From NCBI GenBank assembly GCA_910588095.1, contig CAJUQH010000001.1, forward strand, positions 62,001 to 126,000: a DNA stretch of 64,000 nucleotides, in the 5' to 3' direction. Under the pieces are notes generated by a model. That model was not told where the DNA came from. It saw nothing but the letters and a program-made list of their open reading frames with translations, and did not search any database. This DNA is from an uncultured Eggerthellaceae bacterium. GTDB lineage: Bacteria; Actinomycetota; Coriobacteriia; Coriobacteriales; Eggerthellaceae. Position numbers and translations under genes: made by a program. Shown here piece by piece: positions 19,944 to 28,974 of this stretch; the first letter of the stretch is position 1; each line of letters opens with the position of its first letter.

Positions 19944-21209
19944 TTAAAGCTTTTGAGGCACCGGTCGGGTTGGCGGCTCAGCGCGGGTATCGCCCGCGGG
20001 GCTCGCAAGCTGGCGCTCGAAGATGTTGAACTCGTTGATGACATGAGGCGCCTCGAATACTCGGTTACGGCTCCCGCCTTTCGTCTGCTTGATGATGCCC
20101 GCATCGACGCAGCGCTGAATGGCCTTCGAGACCGAACTGAACGAACGGCCAATCGCTTGAGCCATGGATGAGGCAGTGAATAGCGGCATGCCTAGAACCT
20201 CATTGAGGACAGCCTCGGTAGCTGAGTTCTTCCGGACATTCCCAAGGGCCTGCTCCCATTCTCCGAGCAGGGCAATCGAGCTGGCTTCGAACTGCTCGGC
20301 ATCCTTGCAGGCCTGAAGGCAGCAGCCAGCGAAGAACGATACCCAGTCGTTGACCCCTTCGCGGGCTGCGCCAGCTTCGTCATCGAACCGAAACGAGGTA
20401 AGGGCATCGACGTAATCACGGCTGTGGGTTGCCATGACGAACGAGATAGGCGCGACGAACCGCGACGCGATGCCTCGTCGTCTCAAGATAAGGTGTATGA
20501 GCGCTCGTCCGCATCGGCCATTGCCATCGACGAAGGGGTGAATCGTCTCGAACTGCGCGTGGATCAGCGCGGCCTGCGCCACCGGGGAAAAGAGGTCCTT
20601 ATTGCAAAAGTCTGCCAGGTCTTCCAGCAAAGGCGTGACATACTGTGGAGCAGGCGGAATGAAATCGGCCGACAGTGGGTTGTAACTACTGCCTCCTACC
20701 CAATTCTGCATCTCGCGCGTCGCACCACCGAAGGACTCTATCTTCGAGTTCTTGCATAAGGTGCGATGGATCTCCTCGATGGTGCCGACGGTGACGACGT
20801 TTGCGTCCTCTGCCTGCGCGATGGCATGCTCCATGGCATGGATGTTCCCGATTATCTCGACAGCGGCTGCATCGGCTCGAACCGCAGGTTCGCTACTTGA
20901 CTGCATCTCGGCGCGCAAGAGCCGACGCGTTCCGATGCTAAGCCCCTCGATGTGGGATGACGAAACGGCTTCTGCTCGCAGCAGCAACCGAGCGATGCCT
21001 TCGGTGCTGCGGGCGAAAAGAGGCGAGCTGTTCAGTTTAAGGAGCGCTGTCTCCGCGCGAGAGACATCGCCGGCCACATCGGCATCAAGGGAGATATCCA
21101 GGTCGGCAAGTTTCGTGGGTACGTAGTAACGGTAGGCTCCACTGGCTCGTTGCCGTCGGCTTTGCCCGCGTCCTTCGGATACCCAGACTTCTTTGTGATA
21201 AGCGCCCAT
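19944..21209 (-). CDS. Fic family protein with N-terminal inhibitory motif and C-terminal winged helix
   Basis: 421-residue putative AMP-transferase. The catalytic Fic motif HPFVDGNGRCGR is at 224-235 with the invariant His, and SSHIEG at 84-89 matches the (S/T)xxxE(G/N) autoinhibitory helix of class II Fic proteins. The C terminus (about 330-400) looks like a winged helix (FTASSMAQAIGRSFSSVSKAIQRCVDAGII), suggesting DNA binding. No antitoxin gene is adjacent, consistent with in-cis inhibition. A striking operator array lies just upstream of its start. The target protein is unknown. Confidence 0.9.
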   Translation of the reverse strand: MGAYHKEVWVSEGRGQSRRQRASGAYRYYVPTKLADLDISLDADVAGDVSRAETALLKLNSSPLFARSTEGIARLLLRAEAVSSSHIEGLSIGTRRLLRAEMQSSSEPAVRADAAAVEIIGNIHAMEHAIAQAEDANVVTVGTIEEIHRTLCKNSKIESFGGATREMQNWVGGSSYNPLSADFIPPAPQYVTPLLEDLADFCNKDLFSPVAQAALIHAQFETIHPFVDGNGRCGRALIHLILRRRGIASRFVAPISFVMATHSRDYVDALTSFRFDDEAGAAREGVNDWVSFFAGCCLQACKDAEQFEASSIALLGEWEQALGNVRKNSATEAVLNEVLGMPLFTASSMAQAIGRSFSSVSKAIQRCVDAGIIKQTKGGSRNRVFEAPHVINEFNIFERQLASPAGDTRAEPPTRPVPQKL

Positions 21210-21219
21210 AAGATAGCTC

Positions 21220-21311
21220 CTTATTTCGACTTAGAGTATAACTCGAAATAAGAAAGTTCTATATTTCGACTTAGTACAAAAGTCAAAATAAGAACACTCC
21301 TTGTTTCGAGT
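21220..21311. promoter_or_regulatory. 40-bp-periodic operator array upstream of fic
   Basis: Half-sites of the form TATTTCGACTTA occur at 21222 and 21262, and a weaker TTGTTTCGAGT at 21301, spaced by 40 bases. Inverted partners AACTCGAAATAAG (21240-21252) and AAGTCAAAATAAG (21280-21292) are also 40 bases apart. Together they make two dyads centred near 21236 and 21276. The block is much more AT-rich than its surroundings and must contain the fic promoter. The protein that binds it is not known; the Fic winged helix is one candidate. Confidence 0.75.
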
Positions 21312-21442
21312 CGTGTGGCAACCGTGAGCGCGGGAGCTTCCAGTTGCTGCAATATGCCAGGTTGGCAGCAGTTACGATGGCCCGCGCGGGCAGCGCTATA
21401 ATAGGTCGGAGCTTCCGCAGATGACGAGAAAGGCTGCGAAAC

Positions 21443-22723
21443 GTGAAGAAGATAAGCAAGATACTGGCCGCTGCCGCTGCGGCAGCCCTGTGCGCCGGCG
21501 TGCTGGCAGGGTGCTCGGGCGAAGGGCTCACCGGGGGCGTGGCCGCCACGGTCAACGGCGTGGAGATCCAAGAGGACGAGGTCACGCGCGACATCCAGAA
21601 GATGCGCGAGCAGCGCAACATAACCTCCGAGGAATCGTGGGGCAAGTGGATGGCCGAATACAACTACATCCCCGAGGCCGTGCGCAACGACATCCTGGAC
21701 ACCAAGATAAACAACGAGGTGCTGCGCCAAGAGGCGGCGGCACTCGAGATAACGGTGGACCAGTCGGAGATAGACGACTACGTGACCCAGATGAGCTCGC
21801 GCTACGAGTCGCCCGAGAAGTGGCATGAGGCGCTGGATAAGCTGGGCATGACCGAGGACGACTACCGCGAGAACATCGAGAACAACCTGTACAAGCAGAA
21901 GATCCAGGAGACGCTGGACACCTCGGGCGTCGAGGCGGCCGATCCGCTGACCTACGCCCAGAGCTACTTGACGACCTTCGACGGCGTGAAGCGCTCGTCG
22001 CATATCCTGTTCGATGCGGCTGACGAGGCTACGGCGGCCGAGGTGCTGGCGAAGCTGCGCTCCGGCGAGCTGGACTTCGCTGAGGCGGCCAAGACCTATT
22101 CGAAGGATGGCAGCGGCGCCGATGGCGGCGACGTGGGCTGGGGCGACCCCATCAACACGTTCGTGACCGACTACCAGAAGGCGCTCGACGAGCTCGAGGT
22201 CGGCCAGGTGAGCGACCTGGTGCCCAGCCAGTACGGCATCCACATCATCAAGTGCACCGAGGTGTTCAACGCGCCGGACGAGCTGACGAGCCTCGACCAG
22301 CTGCCTGATGCCTTCGTGGAGTACGTGAACGCCCAGACGGCTTCTTCCGATGCCGACTCGGCTTACACCACCTGGCTCGACGACAAGCGCAAGGCGGCGG
22401 ACATAACGGTGAACCCCATGCCCGAGAACGTGCCCTACAACGTGGACATGAGCAAGTACCTGGACGCCGAGACGCTGGAGACCATCAAGGAGCAGACGAC
22501 CCAGCAGCAGGCAGAGTTCCTGGGCGAGGAAGTGGCTGACGAGACCGAGGTGGAAGCCGAGGCTGGCGAGGACGGCGAGCAGGCAGCTGATGGCGAAGGC
22601 TCTGGCGAAGGCTCCGGCGAGGGTGCCGACAGCAGCGGTGACGATGGCGCCATCCAGTTCGTCGATGCTGATGGCAACACGCTGGCCCCGATAGGCGATT
22701 CGTCAGGTTCGAGTAGCGAATAG
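21443..22723 (+). CDS. PrsA/SurA-like lipoprotein peptidyl-prolyl isomerase
   Basis: 426-residue extracytoplasmic foldase. It starts with GTG and a lipoprotein signal peptide ending at the lipobox LAGC (C28). A SurA-type N-terminal chaperone region is followed by a parvulin domain (SSHILF, FAEAAKTYSKDGSGADGGDVGW, VSDLVPSQYGIHIIK, about 190-275). The C-terminal 70 residues are acidic and Gly/Ser-rich. It likely helps fold secreted proteins outside the membrane. A TATAAT at 21397-21402 may be its -10. It is transcribed away from fic. Confidence 0.9.
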   Translation: MKKISKILAAAAAAALCAGVLAGCSGEGLTGGVAATVNGVEIQEDEVTRDIQKMREQRNITSEESWGKWMAEYNYIPEAVRNDILDTKINNEVLRQEAAALEITVDQSEIDDYVTQMSSRYESPEKWHEALDKLGMTEDDYRENIENNLYKQKIQETLDTSGVEAADPLTYAQSYLTTFDGVKRSSHILFDAADEATAAEVLAKLRSGELDFAEAAKTYSKDGSGADGGDVGWGDPINTFVTDYQKALDELEVGQVSDLVPSQYGIHIIKCTEVFNAPDELTSLDQLPDAFVEYVNAQTASSDADSAYTTWLDDKRKAADITVNPMPENVPYNVDMSKYLDAETLETIKEQTTQQQAEFLGEEVADETEVEAEAGEDGEQAADGEGSGEGSGEGADSSGDDGAIQFVDADGNTLAPIGDSSGSSSE

Positions 22724-22728
22724 GAGCC

Positions 22729-22737
22729 ATGCTATAC
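22729..22737 (+). promoter_or_regulatory. Extended -10 promoter of 6S RNA
   Basis: TGCTATACT, an extended -10 hexamer with TG, lies seven bases or so before the 5' arm of the 6S closing stem. The same TGCTAnAnT form recurs at 51807 and 57938. Confidence 0.65.
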
Positions 22738-22743
22738 TGAGGC

Positions 22744-22920
22744 CAAGCCCTACCCCCTGGCGCATTATTTCGATGAACCGATGTAATTGTTTAGGGAGTC
22801 CTAGATTACGGCTGGAGAAGGGATTCGCACCCGTTGGTGCGAAAGCTTGGAAAGCCGCTGCGGACACCCACCTGGAAAGGTGGGTTCATCCTTAAGCGAT
22901 CAGGGGGTGGGGCGTTTTCG
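22744..22920 (+). ncRNA. ssrS: 6S RNA (SsrS-like RNA polymerase regulator)
   Basis: The architecture matches 6S RNA, which mimics an open promoter and sequesters housekeeping RNA polymerase. A 13-bp closing stem joins 22747-22759 with 22901-22913. An apical stem-loop TTCGCACC-CGTT-GGTGCGAA (22824-22843) sits on GGCT/AGCC. A large unpaired central bubble has a small hairpin CCCACCT-GGAA-AGGTGGG in its 3' strand, followed by TTCAT, a typical 6S feature. Size (about 175 bases) and the promoter position agree. Ends are approximate. Confidence 0.8.
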
Positions 22921-22956
22921 CGGATGCCCTCTTTTGAAGGCGGATGCCATCCGGAA

Positions 22957-22987
22957 TGAAAAGGGAGCCCATGTGGCTCCCTTTTCA
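22957..22987. terminator. Bidirectional terminator between 6S RNA and pknB
   Basis: Perfect 13-bp stem TGAAAAGGGAGCC with its complement and a five-base loop; T-rich on either strand, so it can end both converging transcripts. Confidence 0.88.
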
Positions 22988-23017
22988 GTTTCAGTTTCAT
23001 TGTGCGGCCCTCTTGGC

Positions 23018-24832
23018 TTAGGGCTGCTCGTCCTTGCCGTCCTCGCCGCCAGTGTTGGTGTCGCCGCCACTCGGCGGTTCAGGGTCGGGCGTGGGCTCGG
23101 GCTTCGGCTCGGGGCCCTTCGACACGGTGATGGTCACCGTGGAATCCTTCTCCATCTTGGTGCCCGACGACGGGTTCTGGTACATGACTACGCCCGCGCC
23201 GTAGCTCGACGAGAACTCGTACTGCACGTACACCTCGAAGCCGGCCGACTGCAACGTAGATATCGCGTTGCTCTCGCTGCTGCCCACTACGTTGGGCACG
23301 GCCACGCTCTCAGGCCCCAGCGATATGACGTACTCGACGATGGAGCCCTTGGGCACCTTGCTGCCGCCCGGCGGGTTCTGGCTTATGATGCGGTTCACGT
23401 CGACATCCGACGAGTATTCGCCCGGCGCCGCGCTCAGGGTGACGCCCGCTTCGCTGGCCAGCCGCTTCGCCTCGTCGATGGTCTTGTTGCGCAGGTCGGG
23501 CACGGTCACCTGCTCGGTGCCCTGCGAGAGCACCAGGTTCACCTTCGTGCCCTCCTCGGCGCGGGAGTTCGCGCGCGGGTCTTGGCTGATGACGTGGCCC
23601 TCTTCCACCTTCTCGTCGTAGGCGCTGTTGGTGGTGCCCACCTTGAAGCCCTCGGCCTCGAGGATCTGGGTGGCTTCCTCCAGCGTCTTGCCGGTCACGT
23701 CGGGCACCGGCTTGCCGCTGCCTCCCAAGAAGGCGAAAGCGGCGATGGCTGCAAGCGCTATCACTGCCACGACGCAGCCCACGATGATGGGCACCTTCTT
23801 GGACTTCTTCTGCGGCGTGGGGGCGTTGCGGTAGCTGGTGGCCGAGCCGCCTTCGCGGCCGGGGGCGCCGGGTGCCACGCTGGGCATGGCCTGGGTGGCA
23901 TCGATCATGCCCGCGCCGTCGATGGGGCTCATCACGCGGGTGGCGGCGTCGGCCGGCATCACGCCGGGCATCACCGCGGTCATGGCCGAGCCGATGGCGC
24001 GGCCCATGAGGTAGTCGTTCAGCGCCAGGCGCATGTCACCCACGGTGGCGAAGCGGCGCGCTGGATCCTTCTCGAGGGCCATCATGATGATGGTCTCGAG
24101 GTCAGGGTCGATGTCGGGATTCACCTCGTGCGGCATGGGAGGGAAGTCGTTCACCTGCATGAGCGCCACGCTCATGGCGTCCGGGCCGTCGAAGGGCAGC
24201 GTGCCCGTGGCGGCTTCGTACAGCACGACGCCTAGCGAGTAGATGTCGCTTGCCGGCGTGAGCTCTTTGCCCTGGGCCTGCTCGGGCGATATGTAATGGG
24301 CCGTGCCCAGCACCGAGCTGGTGCGGCTCATGACCGAGTTCTTGGCGCGCGCGATGCCGAAATCCATCACCTTGATGTTGCCGTCGGGCTGCACCATGAT
24401 GTTCTGCGGCTTGATGTCGCGGTGGACGATGTCCTGCCCGTGGGCCACGGCCAGGGCCTGGCACACCTGCACGCCGATCTCGGCCACCTTGCGCTGGTTG
24501 ATGGCGCCGCGCTGCTGGATGGCGGTCTTGAGGTCGCTGCCGCGCACGAACTCCATCACGATGAAGTAGGTTTCGCCTTCGGCGCCCCAGTCGTAGACGT
24601 TCACGATGTAGGGACTCTGCAGGTTGGCCGCGGCGGCAGCCTCCTGGCGGAAGCGCTGGGTGAAGTCGGGGTCGGCGGCGTACTGCGGCAGCATGACCTT
24701 CACGGCCACCACGCGCCCGAGGACCGTGTCCTGCGCGCGATAGACCTCGGCCATCCCGCCTATGCCTATGCGATCCTCTATCTGATACCGGTTGTTGAAT
24801 ACCCTACCGGTCATCGGTCCTTGGCCGATCAT
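23018..24832 (-). CDS. pknB: PASTA-domain serine/threonine protein kinase PknB
   Basis: Transmembrane kinase that senses peptidoglycan. The kinase domain (about 8-270) has the glycine loop IGIGGMAEVY, lysine in VAVKVM, catalytic HRDIKPQN and DFGIA. A membrane span follows (VPIIVGCVVAVIALAAIAAF) after a basic stretch, then three PASTA repeats (VPDVTGKTLEEA, VPDLRNKTIDEA, VPNVVGSSESNA) and a Pro/Gly-rich tail. The frame opens at 24850, but GAGGGAG lies six bases before the ATG at 24832, so I start there (604 aa). It is the last gene of the cell-wall cluster and has its own promoter. Confidence 0.95.
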   Translation of the reverse strand: MIGQGPMTGRVFNNRYQIEDRIGIGGMAEVYRAQDTVLGRVVAVKVMLPQYAADPDFTQRFRQEAAAAANLQSPYIVNVYDWGAEGETYFIVMEFVRGSDLKTAIQQRGAINQRKVAEIGVQVCQALAVAHGQDIVHRDIKPQNIMVQPDGNIKVMDFGIARAKNSVMSRTSSVLGTAHYISPEQAQGKELTPASDIYSLGVVLYEAATGTLPFDGPDAMSVALMQVNDFPPMPHEVNPDIDPDLETIIMMALEKDPARRFATVGDMRLALNDYLMGRAIGSAMTAVMPGVMPADAATRVMSPIDGAGMIDATQAMPSVAPGAPGREGGSATSYRNAPTPQKKSKKVPIIVGCVVAVIALAAIAAFAFLGGSGKPVPDVTGKTLEEATQILEAEGFKVGTTNSAYDEKVEEGHVISQDPRANSRAEEGTKVNLVLSQGTEQVTVPDLRNKTIDEAKRLASEAGVTLSAAPGEYSSDVDVNRIISQNPPGGSKVPKGSIVEYVISLGPESVAVPNVVGSSESNAISTLQSAGFEVYVQYEFSSSYGAGVVMYQNPSSGTKMEKDSTVTITVSKGPEPKPEPTPDPEPPSGGDTNTGGEDGKDEQP

Positions 24833-24881
24833 GTGCGCTCCCTCGTCCATGTAGTTCGGTTCTATTGCGTTTCATGCGACT

Positions 24882-24924
24882 AAAAGCCAAATGATATTGT
24901 AACCATACGCTCGGCTTTTGTCGC
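24882..24924 (-). promoter_or_regulatory. pknB promoter with flanking dyad
   Basis: On the minus strand, -35 GCGACA (24919-24924), 17-base spacer and -10 TACAAT (24896-24901). An inverted pair AAAAGCC (24882-24888) / GGCTTTT (24913-24919) encloses the -10 and could be a regulator site. Confidence 0.55.
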
Positions 24925-24949
24925 CCGTCTCCTTCAGTACCCCACAGCA

Positions 24950-27721
24950 TCAAAGCAGCCCTTGCACGCGCAGCGCCTCTTCCAAGACGCCGCGCGCCTG
25001 GGTGGTGGCGTCGGCCGATGTGCCCACGCGCTCCAGCGCCAGGGCCACGACCACCTTCGCGTCGTCAGCCGGGGCGATGCCCACGAACCACTTGTCGTCG
25101 GGCTGGCCCTTGTGCTCGGCAGTGCCGGTCTTGCCTGCCACCTGCACCCCGCTTATCTGGGCGGCGGTGCCGGTGCCGCTTTCGACCACGCCCTTCAGCA
25201 CCTCGAGCACGCGGTTGGCGATGCCCGCCGAGCACACCTGGGTGTAGCTCGAAGGCGACGCCTGGTAGCTGCGCTCGCCGGCTGCGTTGTGCACGCTGTC
25301 CACCAGGTAAGGCTGCATCATGGTGCCGCTGTTGCCCAGCGCGCTGCCCACTAGGGCCATCTCGAGCACCGTGGCCTGCGGGCCAGCCGGGCTCGGGTGC
25401 TCGCCCACGGGCTCGCCAGCGGCGGCCCAGGCGGTTTCCCATTCGGTCATCTCGTCGGGGTCGGGCATGAGCGACATGGCCAGCGGCAGGTCGAAGGGAA
25501 TCTGCTTGTTGAAGCCGAACTTCTCGGCGCCGGCTACCAGGCGGTTGGCGCCCATGAGCACGCCTAGCTGGCCGTACACGGTGTTCGACGACAGCTCGGT
25601 GGCCCGCGCCAGCGATATGTTGCCGTAGGCGTACTCGCCGAAGTTGCTCACCTCGGCATTGCCGATGTCCATGGAGCCGGGCGAGTCGAAGGAGGTGCCT
25701 TCCTCGGCCACGCCGTCTTCCAGCGCGGTGGTGAGCGTCACCATCTTGAACGTGGAGCCCGGCGGATACAGCGCCTGGGTGGCGCGGTTGTACAGCTGCG
25801 AGGCGTCGGAGCCGCCGCTGCCTTGCTCGGCTGCCTGCTTGATGAGCGCCTCCACGTCGGCGGCATCGTAGGAAGGCGAGCTGGCCAGCGCCAATATCGC
25901 GCCTGTCTCGGGGTCGATGGCCACGCAGGCGCCGCGGTAGCCCGCGATGGCTTCCTGGGCTGCCCGCTGTATCTTCGAGTTGATGGTGAGGGTCACGTCG
26001 TTGCCCGGCGTGTTCACCCCTGCTAGCGAGTTGATGACGTCGCTCCAGCTGGCGAAGTTCTCCTGGCCCTTCAGCGTGTCGTTGTACGAGCTCTCGATGC
26101 CGCTCGTGCCGTACTGCTCCGACACGTAGCCCACCACGTGGGCGGCCAGGTCGCCAGCGGGGTATTCGCGCTCGTAGGTGCCGTCGCTCGCACGCACCGA
26201 CTGTGCCAGCACCACGCCGTCGTAGGTCTCGATGGCGCCGCGCTCGGTCTTGGCCTCGCGCGCCAGCGTGTGGTTGTTGCCCGGCATGTTCTGGTAGGTT
26301 TCGGCATTGATGACCATTATGTAGGTGAGGTTGGCCACCAGCAACGCGAACAGCACCGAGAACACCAGCAGCGTGCCTGTCAGGCGCTTGCCCAGCGACA
26401 CGCGGCCTAGCACGCCGTTCTCGGAGAACACGGCCGTGGCCGACTTCATCTCGGTGCTCACGCCGGTGCCCTCGTCGCCTGCGCGCAGCAGCAGCGCCAC
26501 GATGATGAACCCAGCCAGCAACGACGAGCCGCCCTGGCTGACGAAGGGCAGCGTGATGCCCGTCAGGGGGATGAGCCGCGTCACGCCGCCCACGATGATG
26601 AACGCCTGCAGCACGATGATGGAGGTCAGGCCTGCTGCAGTGAACGAGCTCACGTCGGATTTCGCCCGCGCCGCGGTGACGATGCCGCGTATGGCGAAGC
26701 ACAGGTACAGCAGCAGCAGCCCAGCCGCGCCCAGCAAGCCGGTCTCCTCGCCGATGGCCGCGAAGATGAAGTCGCTCTCCACCACGGGGATGTTGTCGGC
26801 CAGCCCATTGCCGATGCCCACGCCCGCCAGGCCGCCGTCGGCCAGCGAGTATATGGTCTGGGTGAGCTGGTAGCCGGTGTTCTGCGCGTCGGCGAAGGGG
26901 TCGAGCCAGGTAGCCACGCGAATCTGCACGTGGTCGAAGCACAGCCACAGGCCCACGGCCGCCACCGCGGCCAGCGCCAGGCCCACCACCACGTAGAACT
27001 TCTTGCCGGTGGCGACGTAGAGCATCACCAGGAACACCAGGTAGAACACCAAGGCCGAGCCCAGGTCCTTCTCGAAGATGACGGGCACGAACGCCAGGGC
27101 CCACATGAACAGCAGCGGCAGCAGCGTCTGCAGGCTGGGCAGGCGCAGCGGCCCGAGCTGTTCGGTGAACACCGACAGCATCTCGCGGTTCTCGGAAAGG
27201 TAGCCGGCCAGGAACAGCACGATGAGTATCTTGGCCAGCTCGCCCGGCTGGAACGAGAACGGGCCGATGGAAAGCCAGATCTGGCTGCCGTTGATGTCGG
27301 TGCCCACCACGGGCAGCAGCGGCGAGAGCAACAGCATGATGCCCAGTATCATGAGCGTGTACTTGTAGTGCGACACCTTGTCCAGATTGCGCACGATGGC
27401 CAGTATCAGCATCATCATGGCGATGCCCGCGAACAGCCACAGCAGCTGGCGGAAGGCCAGGTCGGGCGCAAGGCGCGTGACGAAGGCGATGCCGATGCCC
27501 GAAAGCGCGAAGCTGATGGGCAGTATGGCCGGGTCGGCGTTGGGAGCCAGCTTGCGTATGGCCAGATGCGCCATGACGAAGGCCGCGAAGATGCCCAGAG
27601 GCACCCCAAGCGTGGTGGGCGAAAGCCCCATCTCGTCGGAGCCTACCATCATGCCGAACAGCACGATGATGAGCGGAGCCGCTATGCACAGCAGCAATAG
27701 CTCCATGCCGCGGCGGCTCAT
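24950..27721 (-). CDS. Natural fusion of RodA/FtsW (SEDS) glycosyltransferase and class B penicillin-binding protein
   Basis: One uninterrupted 923-codon frame encodes both halves of a peptidoglycan synthase. Residues 1-415 are a polytopic SEDS polymerase with the conserved VIFEKDLGSAL (D219), PFADAQNTGYQ, FIFAAIGEETG and LPFVSQGGSS. Residues 445-470 add another membrane span, and 475-923 are a penicillin-binding transpeptidase with active-site STFK (S656), SSN (711-713) and KTG (864-866). The two proteins are normally separate neighbours (rodA, pbpA) in actinobacteria. Fusion forces a 1:1 polymerase-crosslinker ratio. The start overlaps the PP2C stop by four bases. Confidence 0.95.
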   Translation of the reverse strand: MSRRGMELLLLCIAAPLIIVLFGMMVGSDEMGLSPTTLGVPLGIFAAFVMAHLAIRKLAPNADPAILPISFALSGIGIAFVTRLAPDLAFRQLLWLFAGIAMMMLILAIVRNLDKVSHYKYTLMILGIMLLLSPLLPVVGTDINGSQIWLSIGPFSFQPGELAKILIVLFLAGYLSENREMLSVFTEQLGPLRLPSLQTLLPLLFMWALAFVPVIFEKDLGSALVFYLVFLVMLYVATGKKFYVVVGLALAAVAAVGLWLCFDHVQIRVATWLDPFADAQNTGYQLTQTIYSLADGGLAGVGIGNGLADNIPVVESDFIFAAIGEETGLLGAAGLLLLYLCFAIRGIVTAARAKSDVSSFTAAGLTSIIVLQAFIIVGGVTRLIPLTGITLPFVSQGGSSLLAGFIIVALLLRAGDEGTGVSTEMKSATAVFSENGVLGRVSLGKRLTGTLLVFSVLFALLVANLTYIMVINAETYQNMPGNNHTLAREAKTERGAIETYDGVVLAQSVRASDGTYEREYPAGDLAAHVVGYVSEQYGTSGIESSYNDTLKGQENFASWSDVINSLAGVNTPGNDVTLTINSKIQRAAQEAIAGYRGACVAIDPETGAILALASSPSYDAADVEALIKQAAEQGSGGSDASQLYNRATQALYPPGSTFKMVTLTTALEDGVAEEGTSFDSPGSMDIGNAEVSNFGEYAYGNISLARATELSSNTVYGQLGVLMGANRLVAGAEKFGFNKQIPFDLPLAMSLMPDPDEMTEWETAWAAAGEPVGEHPSPAGPQATVLEMALVGSALGNSGTMMQPYLVDSVHNAAGERSYQASPSSYTQVCSAGIANRVLEVLKGVVESGTGTAAQISGVQVAGKTGTAEHKGQPDDKWFVGIAPADDAKVVVALALERVGTSADATTQARGVLEEALRVQGLL

Positions 27722-28968
27722 GGGCGCGCTCCTTCGCCGGAGCGGCTGCTGCCCGCCAGGTCGCCGGCGAGGGTCGCACCGCCAGCCCCTGCGGCCGACG
27801 ACGCCGAGGAAGCGGAGCTCGCGGAAGTCGCCGACGTGCTCGAAGAAGCCGCCGAGGACGCGCTGTCCTCGTCAGACGACGCCATGGGGTCATCGCCCTT
27901 CTCGGCTATCTCGGCACGGTAGCTTTCCACCAGCTTCTTCGCTTCCTCGATGCCGTCCACCCGTATGCCGTTGTCGCGCAGGCGGTTGGCCACGCTCGAT
28001 TGCAGCTCGTCCACCGGCACGTCGGTGACCTCGTACAAGGTCGAGAACTCCATGCCGCCTACGTCGCCGGGCACGCCCTCGTAGATGGCCACCTTGCCGT
28101 CCTGCTCTACGAGGTAGGCGGAATGGGTGGTCCAGTAGGCGAAGGCGAACACCGCGGCGCCCAGGATGAGCGCCAGCATGGTCACGATGAGCGCGGCGGT
28201 GACCTTGGTCTTGCGGGCCATCTTGCGGCGGTGCTTCTCGGCGAAGCCGGTCACGTCCACCACGATGACGGTCACGTTGTCCAGGCCGCCAGCCGCGCAG
28301 GCGGCATCCACCAGCACGTTGGCGCATTCCTGGGGGTTCTCTATGGTGGTGAGGTAGCGGGCTATCTCGTCGTCGTGCAGCATGGACGACAGGCCGTCGG
28401 AGCACAGCAGCAGGCGGTCGCCCGTCTCGACGTTGATCTCGAACAGGTCGGGCTGCATGTAGGGGTCGGAGCCCAGGGCGCGGGTTATCACCGAGCGTTG
28501 GGGGTGGACCCGGGCTTCCTCTGGCGTTATCTGCCCGGCTTCTATGTAGTCGGCCATCAGGCTGTGGTCGCGGGTTATCTGCTGCAGCACGCCGTTGTGG
28601 GCCAGGTACGCGCGCGAATCGCCCACCTGCGCGATGACCAGCCGCTCGTTCTCGAGGATGGCGGCGGTGCAGGTGGTGCCCATGCCCTCGCGGCCGTGGC
28701 CTTCGCTGGCTGCCTGGATGATGGCCAGGTTGGCTTCCTCGACCGCCTGTCCCAGCGCTGCGGCGTCGGGGGTGCGCGGCGCACGGCGGGTGATGACGTT
28801 CACCGCTATATCAGATGCCACCTCGCCCGCGGCGTGGCCGCCCATGCCGTCGCACACCACGTACAGCGGCGGCGCGACCGAGAGCGCGTCCTCGTTGTGG
28901 TCGCGCAGGCAGCCGACGTCGGTGCGGCTTCCGAACGATGCGGTCTTATGTGCGGAATCGCGGGCCAT
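27718..28968 (-). CDS. PP2C-family protein phosphatase (PstP-like)
   Basis: 416-residue metal-dependent Ser/Thr phosphatase, partner of the PASTA kinase. The catalytic domain (1-240) shows DVGCLRDHNEDA, VVCDGMGGHAAGE, QVGDSRAYL, DHSLMADYIEAG and LLCSDGLSSML with the metal-binding aspartates. A membrane span (ALIVTMLALILGAAVFAFAY) and a short external domain follow. The C-terminal 50 residues are Ser/Ala-rich. It overlaps the SEDS-PBP fusion start and lies seven bases after fhaB. Confidence 0.94.
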   Translation of the reverse strand: MARDSAHKTASFGSRTDVGCLRDHNEDALSVAPPLYVVCDGMGGHAAGEVASDIAVNVITRRAPRTPDAAALGQAVEEANLAIIQAASEGHGREGMGTTCTAAILENERLVIAQVGDSRAYLAHNGVLQQITRDHSLMADYIEAGQITPEEARVHPQRSVITRALGSDPYMQPDLFEINVETGDRLLLCSDGLSSMLHDDEIARYLTTIENPQECANVLVDAACAAGGLDNVTVIVVDVTGFAEKHRRKMARKTKVTAALIVTMLALILGAAVFAFAYWTTHSAYLVEQDGKVAIYEGVPGDVGGMEFSTLYEVTDVPVDELQSSVANRLRDNGIRVDGIEEAKKLVESYRAEIAEKGDDPMASSDEDSASSAASSSTSATSASSASSASSAAGAGGATLAGDLAGSSRSGEGARP

Positions 28969-28974
28969 CGAGCG

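Noticed and set aside
22744..22920. Riboswitch or SRP RNA for the structured RNA after prsA
   Set aside because: No SRP helix 8 sequence, no known aptamer core, and no gene downstream on that strand; the closing stem and bubble hairpin fit 6S RNA.
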